Shown one piece after another: positions 1 through 10,000 of a stretch of 64,000 nt of DNA (position 1 is its first letter; every line of letters begins with the position of its first letter). The DNA lies in contig NZ_JAFCKT010000001.1 in the NCBI RefSeq assembly GCF_018129985.1, forward strand, positions 1,240,001 through 1,304,000, in the 5' to 3' direction. The DNA comes from Bradyrhizobium sp. SZCCT0148 (GTDB taxonomy: Bacteria > Pseudomonadota > Alphaproteobacteria > Rhizobiales > Xanthobacteraceae). Both the position numbers and the translations under genes were made by a program. The notes beneath the pieces are model-generated. The model was not told where the DNA came from, made no database searches, and was given only the letters and a program-made list of their open reading frames with translations.

Positions 1-36
1 CCATCCACGTTCTCCGCGCTTACAGACAAAACGTGA

Positions 37-59
37 ATGCCCGGGACAAGCCCGGGCAT
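37..59. repeat. Short intergenic palindrome, possible terminator
   Basis: A perfect 9-bp inverted repeat (ATGCCCGGG / CCCGGGCAT) with a 5-nt loop lies just past the stop of the minus-strand AsmA-like gene. Read on the minus strand it is followed by a short T-containing stretch (TCACGTTTTG), so it could end that transcript. Palindromes of this CCCGGG type recur between genes in Bradyrhizobium-like genomes. Confidence 0.5.
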
Positions 60-84
60 GACGGCCTCTTCAACAGCCCTGCGC

Positions 85-3000
85 TTAACGCCGCGTCACG
101 GTGCAGCCGCTCGAGAGCTGGCGCGTCGACCCGGTCGAGCCGTCATTCGACTGCGAGGGGAATTCCTCGAACGGCGAGTTCTGCTTCCCGGTGTTGAACT
201 CGAAGATCTTGCGGAACAGGCCCGGGGCCATCGCCGAGATCGGATTGACGCGCATCACGGGTGCCGACGGCGTGCCGACGACCTCATAGGTCACGCCGAT
301 CAAGCCTTCATTGTTGCCGCCGCCGAGGAAGATGCCGAACAGCGGGATCTGGCCGAAGATGTTGTTGACGCCATACATCGGCACGAAGGTGCCGCTCATG
401 CAGACCTGGTTGCCGGGATAGTCGATCGAGCCCTCGATGGTCGCGCCGATCATGGGACCCTTGACCACGCCGTCGCGGACCGTCAGCGCGCCGTTCTGCC
501 GCGTGAATTCGGCACGAAGCGCACTGAACGAGACCCCGCTGCTGCCGCCGTTCGGCGCGCCGGCGGCAACGCGTTCGAGTTGCGCCTCGCCCTTCACCGT
601 GAAGTCGCGGACATTGATGAGGCCCTCGCGCGAGGTGTTCGGCTCGGACGTCGGCGGCTCCATCGCCACCACCATCTGGCCGCCGACGGCCTTGGTATAG
701 GTGTCGGTGAACCGCAGCAGCGCGCCGGCATCATTGGTCTGGAGGTAAATCACCTCGCGGCTGCCCTGCGCACGTCCGCCGCGCAGATCGGCCGCCACCG
801 GCGTGTCCTTGCCGATCTTGCCGCTCAGCGTGAACGCCTTGATGGCACCATTGCGTTTCGACATCTTGGCATCGACGCTGCGCATTGCCTCGCCATTGAA
901 GCCGGCTACGGCGCCAAGCTTCACGTCGATGTCGAAATCGACGTTCTTCATCTTGTTGTTCTTGTCGTCCTTGGAATTGCCCGAGATCGCCGATTTCAGG
1001 AAGCCGCGGCCGTCGAACACGTCGCCACGCATGGTGCCCTTGACCACGCCGTCCTGGCTGCGCTCCACCTTCAGCGAGGCCTTGTCTCCATCCGACGGCG
1101 AATAGGTCGGGAAGTTCGCATTCATGAGGTCGCCGTTCGCGTCGACTTCGAGGGAGCCCTTGATCGAGGCGCCACCGCCTTCGATGACGATGTCTTCCAG
1201 ACGTGTCGATTGCGCCGTCGGCACGACCTTGAAGCTGGCCTTGCCGGACTTGCCGGGCAGCTTGACCCAGCCCGGCAGGATGTTGTCGAGCTTGACCGGG
1301 GTCAAGTCGGCCTCGACGCCGAGCTTGGTGGTCTGCTCTGGCCCGCCGGCGATCTTGCCTGAAAGCTTGATCGGCAACGAACCGCTGACGGCGGGGCCGA
1401 GATCGAATCCCAGGCGCGCCCGGCTCGCATCGTCCAGCGTCGCCTGCAGCCTTACATCCGCGTCACCCTCGGCGGGCTTGCGATAGTCGAGGGAGGCCGC
1501 CTGACCGTTGATCTTGACGTCGCCCTTGACCTGATAGCCCTGGTTGCTTGCAACGATCTTGAGAGTGTTGGCCTCCAGCTTCTGGTTCATCACCAGCTTG
1601 TCGGCGGCAAAACCGTTGAGATCGGCGGTGACGGTGTAGGTGGTGTCCGCCTTGGTCAGCTCGCCCTTGACCGGGAGGCCGAGCTGGATGTTCGCCGTGA
1701 ACGTCCCCTTGCTGGTGTTGGGATCGATGACGGTCGACGACAGGTCGCTCAGCCGATCATTCGAGAGCATCTCGGCGGCAGCAGGCACGGGTCCGTCGAC
1801 GCGAAACCTGGTCCGCGACGGCGACGGCTTCGGCGCCATGTCGGGCACCTCGAAAACGAAATCGGAAATCGTGACCTTGCGGCCGGCGGGCGTATCGGCA
1901 ATGCCCTGTCCGATGGTCACGGTCGCGGTCCGGCCGGTCACGCGCGCCTTCATATCGGCATCGTGCACAACAGGCATGCCGTCCACCGGACGGACCGCGA
2001 CGCCGCTCGCCACGATGTTGACGGAGAGGCCGTCGTCGGGAATGGGCGGGCCCTTGCGCGGAAGGTTCTTCGTCGGCGAATTGACGCCGATCTCGATGCG
2101 CTGGAGCGTACCGCGCTCGATCCGCTCGATCACCCATTCGCGCAACTCGGGAACGACCAGCGTCGGCCACATCCGCTTCAGCGCGGAGGCCGACATCGGC
2201 GTTCCCGCAAAGCCCAGCGTCAGCCGCGGCTCGCCGGAATAATCGATGGCACCGGTGCCGGCGACGCCGATCTCGCCATTGCTGATGTCGGCCTGCGTCA
2301 GCAGAAGGCGCTTGTGATCGGTGTCGAAGCGGAAGCCGACGGCGATGCGGTTGAAGACGAGCGGCGGCTCGTTGTCGATGCCGCCCAGCAGGATCGAACC
2401 GCCGCTGAACCCGAGCTGCCAGTCATTGACGGTGCCGTTGGGCGGCTCGAGATGGGCCAGGAGCGTCAGACGGTTCGCGCCCGACAGGATCTTGAATGGG
2501 GCCACCAGCACCCGCCGATTGGCGTCCCACTCGACGTTGATCTCGGCCTGGTCGATCGCCATCGGATAGTCTGGCGTGTCGGTGTCGATGATATTGCCGG
2601 CGCCGACCGCGATCTTGCCGCGGAAGAAGGTCGGCACGCCGTCACGGCCGAGCTCGCCCTTGAGCTCGCCCGTCAGCGGCAGGTCGGCCGTGTAGGTGAG
2701 ATCCTTGACCCGCAGCGCCAGGAGGATGTTGGAGGTCGAGACCTTGTCGGCCTTGATGTCGACCGAGCGCACGCCGTTCTCGGCCGGACCGATCGTTGCG
2801 CGCAGCATCCAGGGGCGCGCGCCTTCTTCGCCCAGGCTGAGCGTGACGCCACCGCGGCTCGGCCGGCGCAGGCTCAGCGTGATGTTCTCAAACGACCATT
2901 TGCTGCCGCGCTGCTGATCGTCGACGATCAGATTGCCGTTCTTCAGGCCGATCTCGTTGAGGTTCTGGCCGTCGAGGCCGGTCATGCTCAGACTGTCGAG

Positions 3001-3810
3001 CCAGTCGAGGCCCTGAAGGATGCCGCTCTGCGCCGTCGCCTGAGGCGAGCCTTGAGGGACGGCCTGGGATGGATCCTGGCTCCCAGGCGCCGTGGCGAAT
3101 GGCGGCGGCGGGACGCCATTGCGCGGGAATGTCGGCGGCAGGCCCGCGTCCTTCTTCGAGGCAACGCCGGTTGCGAGCGGCTTTGCGGTATCGCCGGCGG
3201 ACACGGTGACGGTGCCGTCGGGCGCAATGCGGATGGCGAGCTCGGCATCGACCAAATTGAGACTTTCGGCGCGCAGGTGCCCCATCAAGAGGCCCGCACC
3301 CGACAGTTTGACTTCGGCTTTCGGCGCGCTGGCGACGACGGCATGATCGCGATCGCGGACGATGATGTCCCGGATGCGGACGGCGATGCGGACCCGGCCG
3401 GCACGCTCGATCTGGGTGCCTCCGATCTCGACCGTGTTGCCGTGGCCGATATTGTCCTCGATGGCGGCCGCCAGCCATGGCGTTGCGATATCGAGATTGA
3501 TGGGGCCGGCACCGAGTCGCCACCACAGCGCCCCGAAGCAGCCGACGAAGACGACGGCGAGGGTCGCGACGACGAGCGCGACCCGTTTCAGCCAGCGATC
3601 GGCGGCCAGCCAGCGCCGCACCCCGCCGAACCCGCTACCGAAGCGATGAAAGCCCGAATTGGAACGCGACAGCAGCCGGCGCGCGCGATGGCCCGCGGCC
3701 GCCTCCTGATCCGGATCCCAATCGGCGTCGTCCCATTCCTGCGGCTGTTGCTGAACGCCGCGCCGATCGAAGTCCGGATTGTAATCCTGGGGCGACCTGT
3801 TCCTTGCCAT
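85..3810 (-). CDS. AsmA-like/DUF3971 (YhdP-type) envelope protein
   Basis: A 1241-residue protein with a charged cytoplasmic N-terminus, one membrane segment at about residues 77-98, and a very long periplasmic region rich in short beta-strand patterns. This is the layout of the AsmA/YhdP/TamB group, thought to move or control lipids between inner and outer membranes. Repeated blocks of the form K-x-G-x-A-D-L and a C-terminal GTPSAPVMRVNPI-like end fit AsmA-like C-terminal domains. The start at 3810 (MARNRSPQDY) is preferred over one 41 codons upstream because a GAGAGG precedes it and the extra N-terminus has no family character. It is divergent from the peroxiredoxin gene. The family call is firm; the exact substrate is unknown. 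Confidence 0.85.
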   Translation of the reverse strand: MARNRSPQDYNPDFDRRGVQQQPQEWDDADWDPDQEAAAGHRARRLLSRSNSGFHRFGSGFGGVRRWLAADRWLKRVALVVATLAVVFVGCFGALWWRLGAGPINLDIATPWLAAAIEDNIGHGNTVEIGGTQIERAGRVRIAVRIRDIIVRDRDHAVVASAPKAEVKLSGAGLLMGHLRAESLNLVDAELAIRIAPDGTVTVSAGDTAKPLATGVASKKDAGLPPTFPRNGVPPPPFATAPGSQDPSQAVPQGSPQATAQSGILQGLDWLDSLSMTGLDGQNLNEIGLKNGNLIVDDQQRGSKWSFENITLSLRRPSRGGVTLSLGEEGARPWMLRATIGPAENGVRSVDIKADKVSTSNILLALRVKDLTYTADLPLTGELKGELGRDGVPTFFRGKIAVGAGNIIDTDTPDYPMAIDQAEINVEWDANRRVLVAPFKILSGANRLTLLAHLEPPNGTVNDWQLGFSGGSILLGGIDNEPPLVFNRIAVGFRFDTDHKRLLLTQADISNGEIGVAGTGAIDYSGEPRLTLGFAGTPMSASALKRMWPTLVVPELREWVIERIERGTLQRIEIGVNSPTKNLPRKGPPIPDDGLSVNIVASGVAVRPVDGMPVVHDADMKARVTGRTATVTIGQGIADTPAGRKVTISDFVFEVPDMAPKPSPSRTRFRVDGPVPAAAEMLSNDRLSDLSSTVIDPNTSKGTFTANIQLGLPVKGELTKADTTYTVTADLNGFAADKLVMNQKLEANTLKIVASNQGYQVKGDVKINGQAASLDYRKPAEGDADVRLQATLDDASRARLGFDLGPAVSGSLPIKLSGKIAGGPEQTTKLGVEADLTPVKLDNILPGWVKLPGKSGKASFKVVPTAQSTRLEDIVIEGGGASIKGSLEVDANGDLMNANFPTYSPSDGDKASLKVERSQDGVVKGTMRGDVFDGRGFLKSAISGNSKDDKNNKMKNVDFDIDVKLGAVAGFNGEAMRSVDAKMSKRNGAIKAFTLSGKIGKDTPVAADLRGGRAQGSREVIYLQTNDAGALLRFTDTYTKAVGGQMVVAMEPPTSEPNTSREGLINVRDFTVKGEAQLERVAAGAPNGGSSGVSFSALRAEFTRQNGALTVRDGVVKGPMIGATIEGSIDYPGNQVCMSGTFVPMYGVNNIFGQIPLFGIFLGGGNNEGLIGVTYEVVGTPSAPVMRVNPISAMAPGLFRKIFEFNTGKQNSPFEEFPSQSNDGSTGSTRQLSSGCTVTRR

Positions 3811-4101
3811 TGCCTCTCGATACAGGCGCCCGTCAGAGGATTGAGCGCCGCCGGGACCGCAGCCGTCCACGGGAAGCGAAGCTCCCTGCGCCGGCATTGC
3901 CGCCATACCTCGAATATTCCTGCTGTTCGTCATTTCGCCCCGGGAGCGCGTTCAACGAGCAGTGGGGTGGTGCGTGGAATTCCTTGTAACCATACTCCGG
4001 CGCCGCCAGACTTGCCCAGCCGAGGGCGCGATTCCGGCATGCCGGACGAGAGCTGCAATACCGGTTCGGTTGACCCGCCGAAAGCGTCGAAAGGAAGGCG
4101 T

Positions 4102-4791
4102 ATGTCCCAGAAATCCCGAAAGAAATCGTCCAAAACGCCCTCCGGCAGTCCGACGGCTAAAAAGAAGGCCCTCAAGACCCGGGCCTCAACGCCGGCCAAA
4201 TCCGCGAAACCACCGCGGACACGGGCGAGCAAATCAGCCGGGACCTTAGCAAAATCAGGATCACATGGCGCCGCATCGAAACAGTTAAATTCGTCCAAAT
4301 CGGCGTCCCCGCCCGCAAAGGCCAAGTCCGGCCTGGCCGAGGGCCAGAAAGCCCCCGCCTTCCGCCTGCCCCGCGACGGCGGTGACGTCGTCACATTGGC
4401 GGACTATGCCGGCCGAAAGCTCGTGCTGTTCTTCTACCCCCGCGCCGATACCCCGGGATGCACCCGGGAAGCGATCGACTTCACCCGCCTGGCCAGCGCC
4501 TTCGCCGCTGCCGGCACCGCCGTGCTGGGCGTTTCCGCCGATCCGTTAAAGACCCAGGAGAAATTCCGAGACAAGCATAAGCTCGGCATCCCCCTGCTCT
4601 CGGACGAGACCCAACAGATGCTGGAAGCCTATGGCGCCTGGGGCGAAAAATCGATGTACGGCAAGAGCTTCCTGGGAATTCTTCGCACCACGATATTGAT
4701 CGGGGCCGATGGCAAGCTAGCCAGGATCTGGCGCAACGTGCGGGTCGACGGCCATGCCGACGAGGTGTTGGAAGCGGCAAGAAGTCTTTAA
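4102..4791 (+). CDS. bcp: Bcp-type peroxiredoxin with basic N-terminal tail
   Basis: A 229-residue thiol peroxidase that reduces hydroperoxides. The peroxiredoxin fold occupies about residues 77-229, with the peroxidatic cysteine at C120 in the motif ADTPGCTRE. The position five residues later, where CxxxxC-type Bcp enzymes have the resolving cysteine, is Asp125, so this looks like a one-Cys or alternative-resolving enzyme. The first 75 residues are Lys/Ser/Ala/Pro-rich and low in complexity, like histone H1 tails; typical Bcp proteins are about 155 residues and lack this. An AAGGAAGG ribosome site precedes the ATG at 4102. The enzyme call is secure. The tail's role (DNA or RNA association?) is inference. 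Confidence 0.88.
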   Translation: MSQKSRKKSSKTPSGSPTAKKKALKTRASTPAKSAKPPRTRASKSAGTLAKSGSHGAASKQLNSSKSASPPAKAKSGLAEGQKAPAFRLPRDGGDVVTLADYAGRKLVLFFYPRADTPGCTREAIDFTRLASAFAAAGTAVLGVSADPLKTQEKFRDKHKLGIPLLSDETQQMLEAYGAWGEKSMYGKSFLGILRTTILIGADGKLARIWRNVRVDGHADEVLEAARSL

Positions 4792-4829
4792 CCAGTCCAT
4801 TGAATTCGCGCGCTTCCGTTTCCGGAAAA

Positions 4830-4837
4830 TTAACCAT
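4830..4837 (+). promoter_or_regulatory. CtrA half-site-like TTAACCAT
   Basis: The octamer TTAACCAT lies 66 bp before the M23 peptidase start. TTAACCAT is the known extended CtrA half-site of alphaproteobacteria, and CtrA controls several cell-wall and division genes. A single octamer can occur by chance, so this is suggestive only. Confidence 0.35.
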
Positions 4838-4902
4838 GACCGGCCCAGATTGCTGCGGCAATTAAGGCCGTACGGACTCATCCGACCGGCGCGGGAGTGC
4901 CG

Positions 4903-6255
4903 ATGTCGAAAAGTTCTGCCCAATATTCGCAGTACCCCCAACATCATCCCCACGACCACGGACGGGCCTTCCAACGCCGCCCCGCCCCTGCGGCAGCTGC
5001 AGCGATTCCCCTCCCCGCGACCGACGACGCCTACACCATCGTCCATGCCGGTAAGCAGGTCCGCTTCGGGCCCGTGGTGTTCTGGATCGTGGTCGGCACG
5101 GTCGTGCTGCTTGGTCTCTGGTCGGCGGCAACCGCCACCTATTTCGCGTTCCGTGACGACGTCCTGACCCGGCTGATCGCCCGCCAGGCCGAGATGCAAT
5201 ACGCCTACGAAGACCGCATTGCGGAGCTACGCGCCAAGGTCGACCGAACCACCAGCCGCCAGCTGCTCGATCAGGAACAGTTCGATCAGAAACTCGACCA
5301 GATCATGAAGCGCCAGACGGCGCTGGAGTCCCGGGCCACGGCGCTCGGGTCCATGCCCGATGTAACCGGCTCGATTCCACGTGCGACGCCTCAGCGCGGC
5401 GATTCGAGCCAGAGCACGCCGAAGCCATCGCCGATCAGCGACACCGTCATCTTCGTAGCGCCGCCGGACCGTGAGGCGCGGCTGGAGTCGCGCGCTCCGG
5501 CTGTCGCGGCGCCCCCGACCAACCAGTTCGCCAAGAATCAGGGTTTCGACAACGTTCTGGTCCGGCTCACGACCTCGCTCGACCAGGTCGAGCGGCGCCA
5601 GATGGCGGCGCTCAGCGCCGTCGAGGAAGGCATGGATTCACGGATGCGCCGGATGCGCGGCGTCGTCAGCGATCTCGGCCTGAATCTCGCCAATCTCGAA
5701 GCCGCCGTGCCGCGCACCGCGATGGGTGGGCCGTTCGTCCCGGTGAAACTGACAGCCAACGCCGGACCGTTCGAGAAGCAGCTCTCCCGCATCAACACCA
5801 CGCGCGCCGAGATGGACCGTCTCAATCGCACGCTGGCGCTGGTGCCATACCGCAAGCCCGTGATCGGAGAGGTCGAATTCACCTCCGGCTTCGGCGTTCG
5901 CAGCGATCCCTTCCTCGGCCGGCCCGCGATGCATACCGGGCTCGATTTCCGCGCCGCCAGCGGCGATCCGGTTCGTGTCACCGCCAACGGCAAGGTGGTG
6001 TCCGCCGGCTGGTCCGGCGGTTACGGCCGCATGGTCGAGGTCGACCATGGCAACGGGTTGTCGACTCGCTACGGCCATCTCTCCGAGATCAACGTCAAGG
6101 TCGGCGAGATCGTGAAGATCGGCCAGGTCGTCGGTCTGGTCGGGTCGACCGGCCGCTCCACCGGTCCGCATCTGCACTATGAGACCCGCATCGAGGGCGA
6201 AGCGGTCGATCCGCAAAAATTCCTGCGCGCCGGCGTGCGTCTCAGCGCGGGCTGA
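4903..6255 (+). CDS. M23 (LytM-type) metallopeptidase, membrane-anchored
   Basis: A 450-residue envelope protein. It has a short cytoplasmic N-terminus, one membrane segment near residues 54-75, a charged coiled-coil-like region after it, a Pro/Ser-rich linker, and a C-terminal M23 domain. The zinc-site residues are complete: H344 and D348 in HTGLD, and H423/H425 in the HLHYE motif. It is therefore likely an active peptidoglycan endopeptidase or an amidase-activating LytM factor. The ATG at 4903 is chosen over the GTG two codons upstream because CGGGAG sits seven bases before it. A CtrA-like octamer lies 66 bp upstream, consistent with a cell-cycle-linked role. Confidence 0.9.
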   Translation: MSKSSAQYSQYPQHHPHDHGRAFQRRPAPAAAAAIPLPATDDAYTIVHAGKQVRFGPVVFWIVVGTVVLLGLWSAATATYFAFRDDVLTRLIARQAEMQYAYEDRIAELRAKVDRTTSRQLLDQEQFDQKLDQIMKRQTALESRATALGSMPDVTGSIPRATPQRGDSSQSTPKPSPISDTVIFVAPPDREARLESRAPAVAAPPTNQFAKNQGFDNVLVRLTTSLDQVERRQMAALSAVEEGMDSRMRRMRGVVSDLGLNLANLEAAVPRTAMGGPFVPVKLTANAGPFEKQLSRINTTRAEMDRLNRTLALVPYRKPVIGEVEFTSGFGVRSDPFLGRPAMHTGLDFRAASGDPVRVTANGKVVSAGWSGGYGRMVEVDHGNGLSTRYGHLSEINVKVGEIVKIGQVVGLVGSTGRSTGPHLHYETRIEGEAVDPQKFLRAGVRLSAG

Positions 6256-6345
6256 CCTGATGCGTCAAGCGGCTGCCTTCGACTAGGAACGGAACCTCCG
6301 CAGGCGGCTTTAAGGACTCCATGGGCGCCCCGGGAGATCCTGACG

Positions 6346-8468
6346 ATGGCAAAGACGACGAAATCGACTCGCGTAACCGCGAGGACGGTAACCATCCACG
6401 ACCAAAAGCTGGAACGCGGCGAAGGCGGCGAACTTCATCAGACCGCAAGCGGCAAGGCGAGCGTCCTCACCACGGCCCAGGGCGGCCCGGTGTCCGACGA
6501 CCAGAACTCGCTGAAAGTGGGGCCCCGCGGGCCAACCTTGCTCGAGGACTTTCATTTCCGAGAGAAGATTTTCCACTTCGACCACGAACGCATTCCCGAG
6601 CGGGTCGTGCATGCACGCGGCTACGCGGCGCATGGGTTCTTCGAAACCTACAAATCGCTCGCGAAATACACCAAGGCCGACCTGTTCCAGCGCGCGGGGG
6701 AAAAGACCCCAGCCTTCGTACGATTTTCAACCGTTGCCGGAAGCAAGGGCTCGGTCGACCTCGCCCGGGACGTGCGGGGCTTTGCGGTCAAGCTCTATAC
6801 GCAGGAAGGCAATTGGGACATCGTCGGCAACAACATCCCTGTCTTCTTCATTCAGGACGCCATCAAGTTTCCAGACCTGATCCACGCCGTGAAGGAAGAG
6901 CCGGACAGCGCATTTCCCCAGGCCCAATCGGCGCATGACAATTTCTGGGACTTCATAAGCCTCACCCCCGAAAGCATGCACATGGTCATGTGGGTGATGT
7001 CCGACCGCGCCATCCCACGCTCGTTTCGCTTCATGGAAGGGTTCGGCGTTCATACGTTCCGGCTGGTCAATACCAAGAACGAATCCACCTTCGTCAAATT
7101 CCACTGGAAACCGAAGCTCGGCCTGCAATCGGTCGTGTGGAACGAAGCGGTCAAGATCAACGGCGCCGATCCCGACTTCCACCGTCGCGATCTCTGGACT
7201 GCGATCAAGACCGGCAATTTCCCCGAATGGGAGCTGCAGCTTCAGCTGTTCGATCAGGACTTTGCCGATAAATTCGAGTTCGACGTGCTCGATCCGACCA
7301 AGATCATTCCCGAGGAAATTCTGCCGCCCGTCCCGGTCGGACGGCTGGTGCTCGATCGGATGCCGGATAACTTCTTTGCGGAGACCGAACAGGTCGCCTT
7401 CATGACCCAGAATGTTCCACCTGGGATCGACTTCTCCAACGATCCCCTGCTCCAGGGGCGCAATTTCTCGTACCTCGACACGCAGCTGAAGCGGCTGGGT
7501 AGCCCCAATTTCACTCACATCCCGATCAATGCGCCCAAATGCCCGTTCGCTCATTTTCAGCAGGACGGACACATGGCGATGCGCAATCCGATCGGTCGCG
7601 TCAATTACCAGCCGAACTCCTTCGGTGAAGGACCAAGAGAGTCGCCACAACGCGGTTTCACGCCGTTCCCCGAGGTGGTGGAAGGCGAAAAGCGCCGTCT
7701 GCGTGCTGAAAGCTTCGCCGACCACTACAGCCAGGCCCGCCAGTTCTTCATCAGTCAGACGGCAGGCGAGCAGTCGCACATTGCCGCAGCCCTGACGTTC
7801 GAGCTCAGCAAGGTGAAAATTCCGGCGATCCGGGAGCGTATGGTCTCGCATCTCCTCAACATCGACGAGACACTGGCAAGCAAGGTCGCAGACAACTCGG
7901 CCTGCAGAAGATGCCGAAACCTGCCGATGCAGCCCTGCCCACGCGTCAGGATCTCGATCCTTCCCCAGCCCTGAGCATCGTGGAAAACGGTCCGGAGCGC
8001 TTCGAGGGGCGCAAGCTCGGTATCCTCGTCACCGACGGTTCGGACGCAGGCATCCTTAAGGCGCTCAAGGCTGCCCTGGACAAGGCCGGGGCGACCTTCG
8101 AGATCATTGCGCCCAAGGTGACGGGCGCCAAAGCCAGCGACGGCAGCTGGATCGACGCCGATCAGATGATCGACGGCGGACCGTCCGTTCTCTACGACGC
8201 GGTCGCGCTGCTGCCGGCTGCGGATGCGATGGGCGATCTGCTGCTGGAATCCTCGGCACGCGATTTCCTCGCCGACGCGTTCGCGCATTGCAAGTTCATC
8301 GGCTACGTGGATGCGGCGCTGCCGCTGTTCGAAAAAGCGGGCATTGCCTCCGACGATTTCGACGAAGGCTGCATCTCGATCGCAAGCGCGAAAGCGGCCA
8401 AATCGTTCGTGGACGGCCTCGCCAAATTGCGGGTCTGGGAACGTGAGCCTCACGTCAAGATGCCCTGA
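6346..8468 (+). pseudogene. katE: Large-subunit (HPII/KatE-type) catalase, frameshifted
   Basis: A clade-II catalase that breaks down hydrogen peroxide, about 707 residues if the frame is restored. The heme domain is intact: distal His89 in VVHARG, Asn162 in VGNNIP, and proximal heme Tyr376 in RNFSYLDTQ. After VADN (ending at 7896) the frame runs into an unrelated C-terminus that stops at 7974. The expected continuation ([15 protein letters not shown], then the flavodoxin/DJ-1-like C-terminal domain LGILVTDGSDAG) is in another frame and runs to 8468. Inserting one C between 7896 and 7897 restores one long reading frame. Either this is a real loss of the C-terminal domain or a one-base sequence error. 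A GGGAG ribosome site precedes 6346. Confidence 0.9.
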
Positions 8469-8475
8469 GCAAGGA

Positions 8476-8505
8476 AGCCGAGGCGCGCTAACGTGCGCCT
8501 CGGTT
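8476..8505 (+). terminator. Hairpin after catalase
   Basis: CCGAGGCGC (8478-8486) pairs with GCGCCTCGG (8495-8503) around an 8-nt loop. It starts about ten bases after the catalase stop and is followed by a weak T-rich stretch (TTCTACT). It is a likely terminator, though the T run is short. Confidence 0.5.
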
Positions 8506-8660
8506 CTACTCAGCGGGCCGGGCGCCCATCCCGCCGCGAGGAGTTCAGAAGCCGCCACCACCCGTGCCGCGCTGCTGAACTCATCTGGTCGATTTCAACG
8601 AGGATGGATGTCTGTGCTCGGCGTCGCGACGGCGCGGTGCTGAAGCGCATCCGGCCCTGA

Positions 8661-9893
8661 CTACTGGCCGCGTTCGTGGCCGACCTCGCCGGTAATGACG
8701 TCGCCGAACAGCTCCCAGGCCTGTCCGTTGAAACGCATCAGCTGCATCTGCTCGATCGGGAAGTAGTCGTCGGCCGAGGTGTTGACCATGATGCCGGGCA
8801 GCATCAGGTCGGTGTGAAAGTTCTTCAGGCTGGTGGCTTGCTTCATCGCGTTCTCGCGCGTGAGGTTGTCGCCGCACTGCTTCAGCACCTGCGCCATCGC
8901 CTCGGCCTGCACATAGCCATAGAGGTTGTTGGCATTGGTCTTGTCGCCATCGGGATAATATTTGTCCATGAATTCGCGCCACTTCACCACGGCCGGATCC
9001 TTGTCCCAGGTCGGATCGGTCGGGTCCTTGAGGTAGGCGGTCGAGATGATGTCCTTGGCATAGTCGAGCCCGGCAGGCTTCAGCACCGAGGCGATGGATG
9101 TCGCCGTGTTGGCGAGGAAGAATTTCGGCTTCCAACCGAGCTCGCCGACCTTCCGGATCGCCTGCGCCGAGCCCTTCGGCGCCGCCCACGAGAAGAAGAT
9201 GTCGGCGCCCGAATCGTGCAAGGCGACGATCTGGGAATCGATCGAGGGATCGCTGACCTCATAGGACTTGTCGGCGATGATCATGTTGACCTTGTCGCCG
9301 AGCCCATCCTTCAAGCCCTTGAACTGGTCCTTGCCGGCGTCGTCATTCTGCCAGAGCACCGCGATCTTGCTGTTCGGAAACTTGTCACGGATATACTTCG
9401 CGTAGATTCGCCCCTCGCTCTGGTAGTTCGGCTGGAAGCCCATCGTCCACGGGAAGTTCTTGGGGTCGCCGAACTTTGTGCCGCCGGAGGCGACAAAGAG
9501 CTGCGGCACCTTCTTGGCGTTCATGTATTTCATGATCGCGGAGTTCGAGGGCGTGCCGAGCGGCTGGAAAATCAAGAGGACCTCATCGCTCTCGACCAGC
9601 TTGCGCGCCTGCTCGATCGCCTTCGGCGGCGAGTAGGCATCGTCGTAGCTGATGAAATTGATCTTGCGGCCGTTGATGCCGCCCTGGTCGTTAATCATCC
9701 TGAAGAAGGCGGCCTCGGTCTTGCCGATCACGCCATAGGACGACGCCGGCCCGCTATAGGGCATGATGTTGCCGATCTTGATTTCGGTGTCGGTGGCTCC
9801 GGGATCGTATTTCTTCTGCGCCGAGGCCGGTGTCGTGACGAGCACGCCGGCAAGAATGGCGAAGGCAGCAAGGTTTTCGCGACGGCCCGGCAT
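8661..9893 (-). CDS. Branched-chain amino-acid-type ABC transporter substrate-binding protein
   Basis: A 410-residue periplasmic binding protein of the Leu/Ile/Val-binding (Peripla_BP_6) family. It has a signal peptide (LAAFAILAGVLVTTPASAQ) and the usual opening IKIGNIMPYSGPASSYGVIGK. The start at 9893 follows a strong GGGGAG; a start 22 codons further up would spoil the signal peptide. No permease or ATPase genes lie beside it, so it is an orphan component that must share a transporter encoded elsewhere. In Bradyrhizobium such orphan proteins are common and often serve aromatic or short-chain acids, so the ligand cannot be read from the sequence. Confidence 0.9.
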   Translation of the reverse strand: MPGRRENLAAFAILAGVLVTTPASAQKKYDPGATDTEIKIGNIMPYSGPASSYGVIGKTEAAFFRMINDQGGINGRKINFISYDDAYSPPKAIEQARKLVESDEVLLIFQPLGTPSNSAIMKYMNAKKVPQLFVASGGTKFGDPKNFPWTMGFQPNYQSEGRIYAKYIRDKFPNSKIAVLWQNDDAGKDQFKGLKDGLGDKVNMIIADKSYEVSDPSIDSQIVALHDSGADIFFSWAAPKGSAQAIRKVGELGWKPKFFLANTATSIASVLKPAGLDYAKDIISTAYLKDPTDPTWDKDPAVVKWREFMDKYYPDGDKTNANNLYGYVQAEAMAQVLKQCGDNLTRENAMKQATSLKNFHTDLMLPGIMVNTSADDYFPIEQMQLMRFNGQAWELFGDVITGEVGHERGQ

Positions 9894-10000
9894 CGGTCTC
9901 TCCCCTGTTTTGTAGTCTTGTTTTGCCGGGAGTGTCGCAAGGCCGTTCGCGGCTGGCAAGCGCTTCGATTTTCCGCGCGGTGAAACGGCGAATCCGGAAC

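Noticed and set aside
1963..4101. Plus-strand frame extending the peroxiredoxin far upstream
   Set aside because: It is antisense to the AsmA-like gene; the true start at 4102 has a clear ribosome site.
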